A stretch of 15,932 nucleotides of DNA from Spirochaetota bacterium (GTDB taxonomy: Bacteria; Spirochaetota; Spirochaetia; Treponematales; UBA12059): assembly GCA_029565815.1 (NCBI GenBank), contig JAKQNL010000041.1, positions 1-15,932 of the forward strand, written 5' to 3'. Below the pieces are notes generated by a model, which ran no database searches, was not told the origin of the DNA, and saw only the letters and a program-made list of their open reading frames with translations. Position 1 is the stretch's first letter, and every line of letters begins with the position of its first letter. Position numbers and translations under genes: made by a program. Of this stretch, positions 1 to 8,278 are shown piece by piece.

Positions 1-2
1 CA

Positions 3-1151
3 ATCGCTGCGCGGGTTATCCGCTTGTTCGTCTCTGCTGGGTGGATGAGTGAGGAGACCCTGCCGGATTACACGCGCATTCTGAACATGTGTACGCATGC
101 CAGGCCGTTTTTGGATGTTCTGGCCCGAATCGAGGAGGGGCTAAAGGTCGAGTATGAAAGCCATGTGGTTTCCATTTACTCGATGTTGTGCGGCGATGCG
201 GCCAAGGACAACGGGCACTATTTAGTGCTGAACGCCCACGGGCAAACCATGGCACTCATCGATTCGCTCAAGGTGCTTTCCCAGAGCATACGCGAGCACT
301 ACGAGCTGCTTACAGCCAAGACGGATTCCCTAGACATTGCGTCGATTCTAGCGATGCATTACGGGAATTACGCTACCGACATTCTGGACGGGGCGTACAA
401 ACGCTTGAAAACTTCCGATAACCTTTCTCGATACCGGCCCCGCATCCTGTCCCAGATCCGCGATTTCCTGTTGGATAATGACTGGCTTAATGCTTGTTCG
501 CAGAAGTACGCGCGTACCGCATCGTTGCCGGTGGTGGAGTCGCGGCAAAGGCTGGTGTCGATGTTGGAAGAAATCCGAGATAGTTTAAAAGCGCTCGATC
601 CGCTCCTGGAAGAAATAGATCGCCGCAATATGCTGTACGCCAAATCGAGCGTGGAGAGGGTACGAACGCTTTTGGAGCCGGAGTCCACCATCGCCGGCCG
701 CATAACTCGGGCAGCCAAGGCTATGCGCGAAATGCCCGGACTGTACAAGGAGCTAGAGCATCATCTGTATAAGGTGAACGCTATCGGTCCGGAATCCAGA
801 TACCGTCGCTGGCTGCGTGAAACTCTCGAGATCGAATTTACTCCAGCTGCTGTGCCTGATATTGCGCAGTTTGAGCGTATCGAGGAGGAGTTCAGGCTTC
901 GCCTGGAGCGGCAGCTAAGCCCTGCCCGCATCGCGCAATGGTTGGACGAAAAAGGCGGCATGTCGGGTCCGCTTTGGGCAGTTGAGCTGGCATCCACCAC
1001 GGAAGATTTTGTTCGTCTTGTCTATGCCGTATTGTTCGCCGAGTCGCGGCCCGAATCGTTTCAGTATTTTCTGGAAGAGCGGGGAGTGGAGCCTGTGATT
1101 GCGCAATCCGGCTGGCTTGTGCCGGATGTCGGCTTGAGGAGAAAAGCATGA
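3..1151 (+). CDS. jetA: Wadjet subunit JetA (kleisin-like), 5' end cut by window edge
   Basis: JetA is the kleisin-type subunit of the Wadjet SMC complex; it bridges the JetC heads and binds JetB. The frame is open to the left edge, and 382 residues are visible. A TTG at 24 and an ATG at 45 exist, but I think neither is the true start. Family members are usually near 480-500 residues, and the visible protein begins inside what looks like the N-terminal winged-helix region (GWMSEETLPDY). It continues with a helical segment typical of the family (YESHVVSIYSML) and long predicted helices, including a charged stretch from about 180 to 310. The stop TGA (1149-1151) overlaps the ATG of jetB. Identity rests on the strict A-B-C-D order with clear JetC and JetD as well as on family resemblance. 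The first 100 or so codons should lie to the left of the window. Confidence 0.88.
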   Translation: MAARVIRLFVSAGWMSEETLPDYTRILNMCTHARPFLDVLARIEEGLKVEYESHVVSIYSMLCGDAAKDNGHYLVLNAHGQTMALIDSLKVLSQSIREHYELLTAKTDSLDIASILAMHYGNYATDILDGAYKRLKTSDNLSRYRPRILSQIRDFLLDNDWLNACSQKYARTASLPVVESRQRLVSMLEEIRDSLKALDPLLEEIDRRNMLYAKSSVERVRTLLEPESTIAGRITRAAKAMREMPGLYKELEHHLYKVNAIGPESRYRRWLRETLEIEFTPAAVPDIAQFERIEEEFRLRLERQLSPARIAQWLDEKGGMSGPLWAVELASTTEDFVRLVYAVLFAESRPESFQYFLEERGVEPVIAQSGWLVPDVGLRRKA

Positions 1152-1774
1152 ATGTAGAATCTGCAGACCTTGATCCGATAGGCGAGCTAACCGATAGCGA
1201 AATGGATTTGTTCCGTTCTGCGGCGCAAACACTGTTATCCCGAAGTTTCATCGTTCGAGGTTTAAACAGGGACGACACGCTGTGGGATTTTTCCATACGC
1301 AACATACGGTTGCTGGAAGCATGGTTCGCTTGTGCCGGAATCCAGCTCAAGCGCGACGAGATGCTTGGTGTCATTTCCCTGCGGCCGGGCTCGTTTATGC
1401 GCGCCCGCCTTGGCAAAGAAGAAACCTGCGCATTGCTGGTTGCCCGCCTTTTGTTCGAGGAAAAGCGTACGGAACTCAGCCTGTCGCGCTTTCCATCGGT
1501 AAGGGTGTTTGATCTGGTCCAGCGTTTCCGTGCTGTTATAGGATATGAACTTAAAAAAACAAGGTTGGTGGATATATTGCGCGCATTCGGACGGTGGCAG
1601 CTCCTTCTTGCAGATGGAGATTTGTCGGATCCGGAAACCGTACTGGTTCTGTATCCATCGCTGGCGCTTGCGCTGGATCAGGCTGCCGTGGACGAAATCT
1701 TGGCGGCTGCTCAAAAAGAGCGGCCCGGCGAGAACCATAATGCGGAGCAGGAAGACGAAAAGGAGTCGGAATGA
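1148..1774 (+). CDS. jetB: Wadjet subunit JetB (KITE-like, DUF4194)
   Basis: JetB is the small tandem winged-helix (KITE) subunit that dimerises and binds the JetA kleisin, as MukE does in MukBEF. The product is 208 residues, the usual size for DUF4194 proteins. It contains a family-like segment around residues 30-80 (LWDFSIRNIRLLEAWFACAG followed by a conserved strand region) and ends in a charged, probably disordered tail rich in Glu and Lys. The start ATG at 1148 overlaps the jetA stop as ATGA, and an AGGAGA ribosome site lies at 1137-1142, so both coupling and direct initiation are possible. Its own stop overlaps the jetC start in the same way. Assignment is by position, size and general resemblance; there is no catalytic motif to check because the subunit is structural. 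Confidence 0.87.
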   Translation: MNVESADLDPIGELTDSEMDLFRSAAQTLLSRSFIVRGLNRDDTLWDFSIRNIRLLEAWFACAGIQLKRDEMLGVISLRPGSFMRARLGKEETCALLVARLLFEEKRTELSLSRFPSVRVFDLVQRFRAVIGYELKKTRLVDILRAFGRWQLLLADGDLSDPETVLVLYPSLALALDQAAVDEILAAAQKERPGENHNAEQEDEKESE

Positions 1775-4700
1775 TCAACCTGACGGCGGCTAGGCTGGTT
1801 AACTGGCATTATTTTCGGGACTCGACAATAAATATCGGCAGCCGCACCCTTATTTCCGGCGACAACGGCATGGGCAAATCCACCATAGTGGACGCCATTC
1901 AATATGCGCTGGCAGCTGATTTAAGGAAGGCACGCTTCAACCAAGCGGCTGGCGACAGGCGGGGTGGTCGTGACCTGCTCGGTTATGTACGTTGCAAGAT
2001 AGGAAGCGATAGCACCGAGTATCTGCGCGGAGACGTCGTATCCCATGTAATGCTGCAATTTGATGCGAACGGCCAACGCTTTACAGCAGCGGTCTGCGTT
2101 GAGGCTTACGCCGATAGCCGTTGTATAGAGCATTTCTGGATGAAAGATGGCGTCGACATAAGCTCGGTGCTTGTTGTCGATGCCAAGGGCAAAGCGCTTA
2201 GCTGGCGCCAGTTTAAAGACAGCATGGACGGGCATGGTTTCGAGAACTATGAATCCAAGCGCGAGTACATGCGCAGCCTGACCAACCGGCTCGGGGTATT
2301 TAGGCGGATGTCCGAATACAATCCGTACCTGGAAGCCTTTACCCGATCGGTCAGTTTTACGCCTCTTGTATCTGTAGATCGTTTTGTCTGCGACTATATC
2401 CTTGAAGAACGCACCTTGAACATTCAGACCATGAAGGACAATCTGGAGAGTTACAAGGAAGCTGAACGTCACGCACGAGCGACAAGACAAAAAATAGATA
2501 CACTGAGAAAAATTAGGGAACTGGCGGATGAATACCGCAAGCATCTTCTGAACATAAACCGGCAGGATTACTTAAAGCGCGTGGTGGATTGTCTGTTGAC
2601 TCAACAGAAGATAGACCAAAGCTCGGCACGCAGCGCAGATACCGAACACAGGCTGGCCCATATCCATGGTGAACTTGAGCGCAACGCGCAGGATAGGGCG
2701 CAGCTGGATTCTACGCTTCGCGAGGTGGATGCTGCGCTGGCTCGAGACGACAGTCATGCTCTGTACAGAAGCTTGCGAGATCGCGCCGCTAGTCTCGACC
2801 TTGAGCTTAAAAGCTCCCAAGCAAAATCCGATCGTTGTGAACTTCTATGGAAGCAATGCGCCGTGCTTCTGCCGGCTTCGTTTGTTGAACAGGCTGACGG
2901 CGATAGGGAGCAAGCCATCGACCGCGCACTGGGCATACTGGATGCTGAACGCTCCGCTGCCGAGGCTGATGGATATGCGGCCCGGCGAGCTTTGTCGGAA
3001 ACAGAAAGCGCATTAAGCGAAGCGGCTGCCGAACTTAAGGATCTTGAGCAAGGCATACGGCGCTATCCGGAAAACCCGCAAAGGCTTTTGGAAGCGCTGC
3101 GCAAGCAAGGCATGGATGCATGGATTTTGGCGGAGCTGGCCGAGGTTACCAGCCCGGACTGGGCCGATGCTGTGGAAGGCTGGCTCAACACGCTGCGTTT
3201 CGCGATTATCGTGGCGCCGGATTCGTTCCAAAAAGCCCTGGAGCTGTATGATGCCCAGCCACGATCCGTTGGCGGCGTCGCCTTGCCAAACATCGGAAAG
3301 CTCTACAGCCGTGCGGAAAACGTACGCGAAGGCTCGTTGGCCATGGTGGTAAGCAGCGACAATCCCTGGGCATCGACCTATTTAAAAGCGATTTTGGGCG
3401 ACGTTATGACCGCCGATCTTGCAAATCTAAAAACCTACGATAAAGCCATTACCCGCGAGTGCATGAGCTATTCCAACCATACGGCTATGCGCGTTAGGGA
3501 AGAAGTGTATCGGGACCATTTTCTGGGCCGGGCAGGCAGGGAGCAGCGCATAGAATTCCTGGGCAATGAACTTGTGCGCTTGCGAAACGAGCGGGATGCT
3601 CATGCCAAACGACGCATGGACGCGGATAACAGGGCTAGCATCTTTGCCCGGTCGATTCATTCCTTATACGAAGCAAAATCCCTTGCACCCGCACTAGCGG
3701 AGGCTGCACGGCTTCGTGAAGCACTAAGCGCGCTTAAGAAAGAGCTCGATGCGATCGACATATCCCAGTCGCTTAGCCTCGAGAAAAAACGTGATGAACT
3801 GAGGCTCAGGCTGGATGCATTGGGTCGAGATCGGGATAGCTTAAATGAGGAGCATGGAAAGGCCCAGAGTGAGCTGGCCCGTTTGGCAGAGGATGCGTTT
3901 AGGTGGCGGGGCGAGGAAGCCGAACGCGAGCAGGCCTTGGATGACTTTAAGCGCATGCATGAGGCCGAGCTGGGGGATTGCGAAAGCTATGCTGCCGAAA
4001 GGCTTAAGGCAGAAAGCGCAGAAAGGATTAGCGGCAACTGGATTGCCGCGCGTAAAGGCATAGAAACAAGGGCTGAAAAGACCCTGGCGTTATACCGCAA
4101 GCGCGCTGCCGAATATAATAACCAGTTCAACGCCATGGTATCCGTGGAGATTGAAGATTTTCAGGCCTTGTTCGCGATTCTTGAACGGCTGGAAAAGTCC
4201 GAATTGCCGGACTACGAAGAGAGGATTATCCGTGCCCGTCAGGATGCGGAACGTGAATTCCGTGACCACTTTATCGCAAAGCTGAACGAATATATCATAG
4301 AGGCCAAGGAAAGCTTTCGTGAGATAAACGCGACACTTAAAACCATGTCCTTTGGCCACGACCAGTACAGTTTCTCGCTGGAAGAGCGGGCCGATCGGCG
4401 CGGGCAAATACGCATCGTGCAGAATGCCGCCCAGATCAGTGCTTACGACGGAGGCCTGTTCGAGCAGATAGTCGATCCAGAAGAACGGCGAGAAACCGAA
4501 AGGCTATTTAATAGCATCGTGGACGCAGATCTTGATTCGGCCGAGCTGCGCGCTATTTGTGATTACCGCACCTATTTTACCTACGACATTCGCATACGGG
4601 ATACACAATCTGTCGACCCCGCGACGGGTAGGGCGCTCGAGCTGTCCCTGTCGCGCGTCCTTAGGGAAAAATCCGGGGGCGAATCCCAAACGCCCTATTA

Positions 4701-4980
4701 CGTGGCAATTGCAGCCAGTTTTTACCGCTTTTTTAAGGATAAACCGGAAGATACCATTCGCTTTGTGCTGTTTGACGAGGCTTTCGACAAGCTGGACGAC
4801 GAGCGTATACGAAAGGTGATTAATTTTTATCACCAGATGGGCATTCAGCTCATGGTGGCGGTTCCTCCCGGAAAAATCGAGGCTATTGCGCCTTTGGCTG
4901 ACCAGATAAGCCTGGTTAGCCGCGTAGGCCAGCATGCGCGGATCAGGGACTTTCGCTCATCCGTCGGGGAAGGCACATGA
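1771..4980 (+). CDS. jetC: Wadjet SMC-like ATPase JetC
   Basis: JetC is the motor of Wadjet, a MukB-like SMC protein of 1069 residues that hydrolyses ATP and extrudes DNA loops. The N-terminal head has a Walker A motif GDNGMGKS at residues 30-37 (Lys36). A first coiled coil runs from about 220 to 430. A globular hinge lies at about 440-590 and a second coil at about 600-840. The C-terminal head carries the ABC signature KSGGESQ (residues 967-973) and Walker B FVLFDE (Asp1002, Glu1003), followed by a D-loop region (AFDKLDDER). All ATPase motifs are intact. There is no CxxC zinc hook, which argues against an SbcC or Rad50 assignment. The start ATG at 1771 overlaps the jetB stop as ATGA and has AGGAG at 1761-1765. 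Length and order fit type I Wadjet. Confidence 0.95.
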   Translation: MINLTAARLVNWHYFRDSTINIGSRTLISGDNGMGKSTIVDAIQYALAADLRKARFNQAAGDRRGGRDLLGYVRCKIGSDSTEYLRGDVVSHVMLQFDANGQRFTAAVCVEAYADSRCIEHFWMKDGVDISSVLVVDAKGKALSWRQFKDSMDGHGFENYESKREYMRSLTNRLGVFRRMSEYNPYLEAFTRSVSFTPLVSVDRFVCDYILEERTLNIQTMKDNLESYKEAERHARATRQKIDTLRKIRELADEYRKHLLNINRQDYLKRVVDCLLTQQKIDQSSARSADTEHRLAHIHGELERNAQDRAQLDSTLREVDAALARDDSHALYRSLRDRAASLDLELKSSQAKSDRCELLWKQCAVLLPASFVEQADGDREQAIDRALGILDAERSAAEADGYAARRALSETESALSEAAAELKDLEQGIRRYPENPQRLLEALRKQGMDAWILAELAEVTSPDWADAVEGWLNTLRFAIIVAPDSFQKALELYDAQPRSVGGVALPNIGKLYSRAENVREGSLAMVVSSDNPWASTYLKAILGDVMTADLANLKTYDKAITRECMSYSNHTAMRVREEVYRDHFLGRAGREQRIEFLGNELVRLRNERDAHAKRRMDADNRASIFARSIHSLYEAKSLAPALAEAARLREALSALKKELDAIDISQSLSLEKKRDELRLRLDALGRDRDSLNEEHGKAQSELARLAEDAFRWRGEEAEREQALDDFKRMHEAELGDCESYAAERLKAESAERISGNWIAARKGIETRAEKTLALYRKRAAEYNNQFNAMVSVEIEDFQALFAILERLEKSELPDYEERIIRARQDAEREFRDHFIAKLNEYIIEAKESFREINATLKTMSFGHDQYSFSLEERADRRGQIRIVQNAAQISAYDGGLFEQIVDPEERRETERLFNSIVDADLDSAELRAICDYRTYFTYDIRIRDTQSVDPATGRALELSLSRVLREKSGGESQTPYYVAIAASFYRFFKDKPEDTIRFVLFDEAFDKLDDERIRKVINFYHQMGIQLMVAVPPGKIEAIAPLADQISLVSRVGQHARIRDFRSSVGEGT

Positions 4981-6224
4981 CCGAAGCAGCGAATTCAATA
5001 TGCAAAGAACTGGCCGAACGCTTCCCTGCATCAGCTGCATCCGATGGGGGCTTGGCTATGCGCCTGTCGGTTGCAAAAAGCTTCCCTTGCTGGGTGTCGG
5101 CCGCTCCTGATGTGAAAGAATCTTTTCTTGAAGCTGCGGAGGAGCTGCAGCGCCTGGGGATAGTTGGCTTGTCATGGAAGCGCTTTCGCGGCGGCGATGA
5201 GCTTTCAGCCATCAAACTGCTCAATCCGAGGGGGCTGTACACGCTTCTGGGCTTGGTGTATCCGCCGGACGAACTTGCAGCTGCATGCGATGCCGCCCGC
5301 GATGCAGCTAGCGCATTAGAAGATTCAGAATCCTTTCTTGCTTCAAGGACATTTCTTCTTTGGGCGTCCGAAAACATGAAGCCTGGCGATACGCAAAGCA
5401 GCCGTGATGGAGCTATAAGCCCTGTCGGATTGCCAAGTGCGGTTTCCGATCTGGGACGCCTTTTAGCGGTGCTGCCTGCGCATACAAGGAACGGGCTGCT
5501 GAGCGGCACGACCGCGCGGGCTTTGTCCATCAGGCTGTTTGCCGACTCTAAACGGCTGGAGCGTATACTCGAGCTGCTTGCGCCGTTATGTGCTCGGGCC
5601 AAAAAAGCTGGGCTTGTAATGCCGGATCTGTCGGTGCTGCAAAGGAACTATCCGCAAACGCTGGTGTCCGGCCGCCTTGAGTTTGTATTGGCTACAGGAG
5701 AACGGATTGCAAATGAAGCAGGCACGGTTGTAGGTTTTACGCTGTCCGGCGCAAGCAGCATGAGCGCTATTGCTGCGCTTGCCCGAAAAGCAGCCGAATC
5801 CGGGCCTAGGCTATTAACGGTAGAGAATCTGGAAACTTTTTATGCCTTGTCCGAAAGCCAGCTGGACAGGGGCTTTGATGCCGTCATGTATTCAGGCGGG
5901 CATCCGAACCGGGTGGTCCAGCTTCTGGCTGCAGCTTTTGCGCGCTCGGGTTTTTCCATCGTCCACGCTGGAGATCTTGATCCAGACGGCATACTGATTG
6001 TACAGGAGCTGTCGGATGCTGCTTCTGTTCCCGTAGTGCCCCTGCGGATGGACGCCGCTACCTTCGACGAGTATTGTGAGCATGGCCGGCAACTGGACGA
6101 TCAGTCGATACGGCGGCTGGATCTTGTGCGCTCGGATACCCTGGCTATTTCTGGAATCGCAGATCTGGTTCAGCGAATGCGAACCACCGGCAAGGGCGTA
6201 GAACAGGAGATTATATCCTACTGA
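4977..6224 (+). CDS. jetD: Wadjet nuclease subunit JetD (Toprim, DUF3322/DUF2220)
   Basis: JetD is the DNA-cleaving subunit, related to the Toprim domain of topoisomerase VI and Spo11. It cuts DNA after the SMC complex has probed a small circle. The 415-residue product has an N-terminal helical/winged-helix DUF3322-like part (about 1-210) with the family-like segment RLFADSKRLERI near 186-197. The C-terminal Toprim part is DUF2220. The catalytic acidic residues are visible: Glu283 in TVENLETF, and Asp333 and Asp335 in AGDLDPDG. The C-terminus ends with the family-like GVEQEIISY. The ATG at 4977 overlaps the jetC stop as ATGA. It is full length with no frameshift, so the nuclease should be active. 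The gene ends the operon; the next gene starts 70 bases later. Confidence 0.94.
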   Translation: MTEAANSICKELAERFPASAASDGGLAMRLSVAKSFPCWVSAAPDVKESFLEAAEELQRLGIVGLSWKRFRGGDELSAIKLLNPRGLYTLLGLVYPPDELAAACDAARDAASALEDSESFLASRTFLLWASENMKPGDTQSSRDGAISPVGLPSAVSDLGRLLAVLPAHTRNGLLSGTTARALSIRLFADSKRLERILELLAPLCARAKKAGLVMPDLSVLQRNYPQTLVSGRLEFVLATGERIANEAGTVVGFTLSGASSMSAIAALARKAAESGPRLLTVENLETFYALSESQLDRGFDAVMYSGGHPNRVVQLLAAAFARSGFSIVHAGDLDPDGILIVQELSDAASVPVVPLRMDAATFDEYCEHGRQLDDQSIRRLDLVRSDTLAISGIADLVQRMRTTGKGVEQEIISY

Positions 6225-6283
6225 AACACGGTTTGCATGGACACGCCGTGGATGGCCGTAGTAGATTCTTTGCGCCTTGGAAC

Positions 6284-6287
6284 GGAG
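6284..6287 (+). promoter_or_regulatory. Ribosome binding site that fixes the start of the VUT-family gene
   Basis: GGAG lies 7 bases before the ATG at 6295. The in-frame TTG at 6277 would place this site inside the coding sequence and has no comparable site of its own, so the ATG is preferred. Confidence 0.7.
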
Positions 6288-6294
6288 CATACGC

Positions 6295-6957
6295 ATGACT
6301 GATACAGACTCGAGGAGCGTTCTTACATCCGCATTGCTGCTAGCATCGTGCTACATAGCGGCGCAGATGCTGTCCGATATCGGCAGCCTCAAAATCGCAT
6401 CGCTGTTTGGCTGGGCGGTGGACGGCGGTACGTTTATTTATCCAATTACGTTTACGCTACGGGATCTTATCCATAAGCGATTGGGCAAGAAGGCTGCCCG
6501 TCAGGTTATCTTTTTGGCCGCCGGCATCAACCTGTTCATGGCAACATATTTCTGGCTGGTTGGGCTAGTGCCAGCGGATACCGCCTGGAATCAGTGGGAT
6601 GGAGCCAGGGTCGGGATGAACGACGCCTTTGTGCGCCTCTTGTCCCCGGCGTGGACCATAGTGCTTGCAAGCATAGCGGCCGAGGTGTTAAGCGAGCTCA
6701 TCGATACCGAGGTGTACCAGTTGTGGACGACACGGGTCACGGCGCGCTTTCAGTGGTCCAGGGTGCTTGTGTCCAACGCAGCAAGCATTCCGGTAGACAG
6801 CCTCGTGTTCTGCTGGCTTGCATTCGGCTGGGGCCTGGGATTGCCTGCATCTGCCGTGTGGGAAATTTTCTGGCTGAATGTCATACTCAAGTTCGCGGTA
6901 ACCCTTGTTAGCCTGCCGGCCATATACCTCACGCGGGCCGGAGGAAAAAGCACCTAA
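6295..6957 (+). CDS. Queuosine-precursor transporter, YhhQ/VUT family
   Basis: This is a 220-residue integral inner-membrane protein with about six hydrophobic helices. It contains the family-like signature YPITFTLRDLIHKRLGKKAA near residues 40-60 (a small-residue and aromatic turn followed by a charged helix). It also has SELIDTEVYQ and the segment around SNAASIPVDSLVF, both typical of the COG1738/VUT family. Characterised YhhQ proteins import queuosine precursors (preQ0/preQ1) for tRNA modification. No queuosine biosynthesis gene is present here to support that role, and I see no preQ1 riboswitch in the 70-base gap upstream. The gene lies 70 bases after jetD on the same strand but is probably unrelated to Wadjet. 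The function is inferred from family; the substrate is less certain than the fold. Confidence 0.8.
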   Translation: MTDTDSRSVLTSALLLASCYIAAQMLSDIGSLKIASLFGWAVDGGTFIYPITFTLRDLIHKRLGKKAARQVIFLAAGINLFMATYFWLVGLVPADTAWNQWDGARVGMNDAFVRLLSPAWTIVLASIAAEVLSELIDTEVYQLWTTRVTARFQWSRVLVSNAASIPVDSLVFCWLAFGWGLGLPASAVWEIFWLNVILKFAVTLVSLPAIYLTRAGGKST

Positions 6958-6978
6958 GCGTCAACTTGTCCGATTGGC

Positions 6979-7008
6979 TTGACCGGCCGTGCTGTAAGAC
7001 CGTAAAAT
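6979..7008 (+). promoter_or_regulatory. Candidate sigma-70-type promoter for the palmitoyltransferase gene
   Basis: A -35-like TTGACC (6979-6984) and a -10-like TAAAAT (7003-7008) are separated by 18 bases. Transcription would begin near 7015 and give a leader of about 75 bases. A perfect 7-base inverted repeat, GCCGTGC (6986-6992) and GCACGGC (7018-7024), flanks the -10 box and could be an operator or an RNA stem. The call rests on consensus resemblance only. Confidence 0.4.
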
Positions 7009-7033
7009 CCATGCGCCGCACGGCTTGCCAAAC

Positions 7034-7074
7034 TCGCCGGCGACATAGAGCCCGTCCCCTGATACCACTCGGGC
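7034..7074 (+). promoter_or_regulatory. Inverted repeats in the leader of the palmitoyltransferase gene
   Basis: TCGCCGGCGA at 7034-7043 is a perfect 10-base palindrome. GCCCG (7050-7054) pairs with CGGGC (7070-7074), a stem that ends just before the AGGAG ribosome site (7081-7085). Together with the repeat around the -10 box they suggest a structured leader or protein-binding sites. It matches no riboswitch class that I recognise. Confidence 0.35.
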
Positions 7075-7090
7075 CGGGAAAGGAGTCCAT

Positions 7091-8272
7091 ATGGACATTT
7101 TTCAGAAATGCTTTGGCTGGGACCTAGACAAGCAGGCGATGGAAAAGGGCTACTATCCCTATTTTCAGCCTTTGGACAACAGCGAAGGCACGGAAGTGAC
7201 GGTCAATGGCCGCCGCGTTCTCATGATAGGTTCTAATAACTATTTGGGCCTTACCACGCACCCAAAGGTTCGCGAGGCAGCGATGAAGGGCCTTGTGGAA
7301 TACGGACCTTCGTGTACGGGCAGCCGTTTCCTGAACGGAACGCTTAAAATCCACCTGGAACTGGAACAGCGCTTGGCCGCCTTCATGGGTAAGGACGACG
7401 CGTTGGTGTTCAGTACGGGCATGCAGACCAACCTTGGCGCCATTTCGTCGCTCCTGGACAGGGACAGCATTGTGGTGGTGGACAAGGATGATCACGCGTC
7501 CATCGTGGATGCCTGCCGCCTGGGCTTGGGGGAGATGAAGCGTTTCGTCCACAACGACCTGGATCAGCTGGATCGTATCCTGGCAAAAATTCCGCAGAGC
7601 AAAAGCGTCATGGTTATCGTGGACGGCGTGTTCTCCATGGGCGGCGACATCGTGGACCTGCCCAAATTGGTATCCATCTGCAAAAAACACGGTTCCCGTT
7701 TATACGTGGACGACGCTCACTCGCTGGGCATTTTAGGCGGTGGCCGCGGAACGGCCAAGCACTTTAACCTGGTGGACGATGTTGACTTGACCATGGGCAC
7801 CTTCTCCAAGAGCTTTGCGTCCCTCGGCGGTTTTGTTACCGGCCAAAAGGACGTGATCAACTGGATACGGCACACGGCCCGCAGTTTTATTTTCTCCGCA
7901 TCCTTGCCGGCGCCAAACCTCATGGCAGCCATGGCAGCCCTGGACATTATGGAAACCGAGCCGGAGCATGTGGAGCGGCTGTGGGAGAATACCCACTTCA
8001 TGATGAAGGGTTTCAAGGAGCTTGGCTTTAACATAGGCGGAACGCAGACGCCCATTATCCCAGTGATCATTGGCGAAGATGAAACCTGCTTCCTGTTCTG
8101 GAAGGAGCTGTTCGAGAAAGGGCTGTACACCAATCCGGTCATCGCGCCGGCGGTGCCCCAGGGCATGGCCTTGTTGCGGACCAGTTACATGGCAACCCAT
8201 ACCAGGGAGCAGCTAGAGCGCGCTCTTTCCATTTTTGCCGAGGTTGGACGTAAGCACGGCATCATACACTGA
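7091..8272 (+). CDS. Serine palmitoyltransferase-like alpha-oxoamine synthase (PLP)
   Basis: This 393-residue fold-type I PLP enzyme belongs to the alpha-oxoamine synthase family (SPT, KBL, AONS), which condenses an amino acid with an acyl-CoA and releases CO2. Visible features are the stacking His135 in DDHASI, Asp207 and His210 in VDDAH, and the Schiff-base Lys240 in GTFSKSFASLGG. Several stretches are closer to Bacteroides-type serine palmitoyltransferase than to biotin-pathway AONS or threonine-pathway KBL: YPYFQPLD, GSRFLNGTLKIHLELE, FIFSASLPAP, NPVIAPAVP and ATHTREQLERA. SPT makes 3-ketosphinganine, the first step of sphingolipid synthesis, from serine and palmitoyl-CoA. No biotin, threonine or further sphingolipid genes are adjacent, so substrates remain an inference. 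The ATG at 7091 has AGGAG at 7081-7085. It appears full length. Confidence 0.85.
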   Translation: MDIFQKCFGWDLDKQAMEKGYYPYFQPLDNSEGTEVTVNGRRVLMIGSNNYLGLTTHPKVREAAMKGLVEYGPSCTGSRFLNGTLKIHLELEQRLAAFMGKDDALVFSTGMQTNLGAISSLLDRDSIVVVDKDDHASIVDACRLGLGEMKRFVHNDLDQLDRILAKIPQSKSVMVIVDGVFSMGGDIVDLPKLVSICKKHGSRLYVDDAHSLGILGGGRGTAKHFNLVDDVDLTMGTFSKSFASLGGFVTGQKDVINWIRHTARSFIFSASLPAPNLMAAMAALDIMETEPEHVERLWENTHFMMKGFKELGFNIGGTQTPIIPVIIGEDETCFLFWKELFEKGLYTNPVIAPAVPQGMALLRTSYMATHTREQLERALSIFAEVGRKHGIIH

Positions 8273-8278
8273 TAGCAA

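Noticed and set aside
24..44. TTG at 24 or ATG at 45 as the true jetA start
   Set aside because: The frame is open to the window edge and the visible protein is about 100 residues shorter than usual for the family, so the gene is more likely cut by the edge.
1921..2544. Long minus-strand open frame (207 codons) inside jetC
   Set aside because: It lies antisense to a gene with all SMC motifs, has no recognisable domain, and is the kind of frame that G+C-rich coding DNA produces by chance.
4943..5602. Minus-strand open frame (219 codons) across the jetC/jetD junction
   Set aside because: Its composition is dominated by Ser, Arg and Ala, typical of an antisense shadow, and it overlaps two well-supported genes.
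6225..6251. Short inverted repeat CACGG (6227-6231) / CCGTG (6246-6250) after jetD, considered as a terminator
   Set aside because: The stem is only 5 bases with a 14-base loop and no T-run follows, so it does not support a terminator call.
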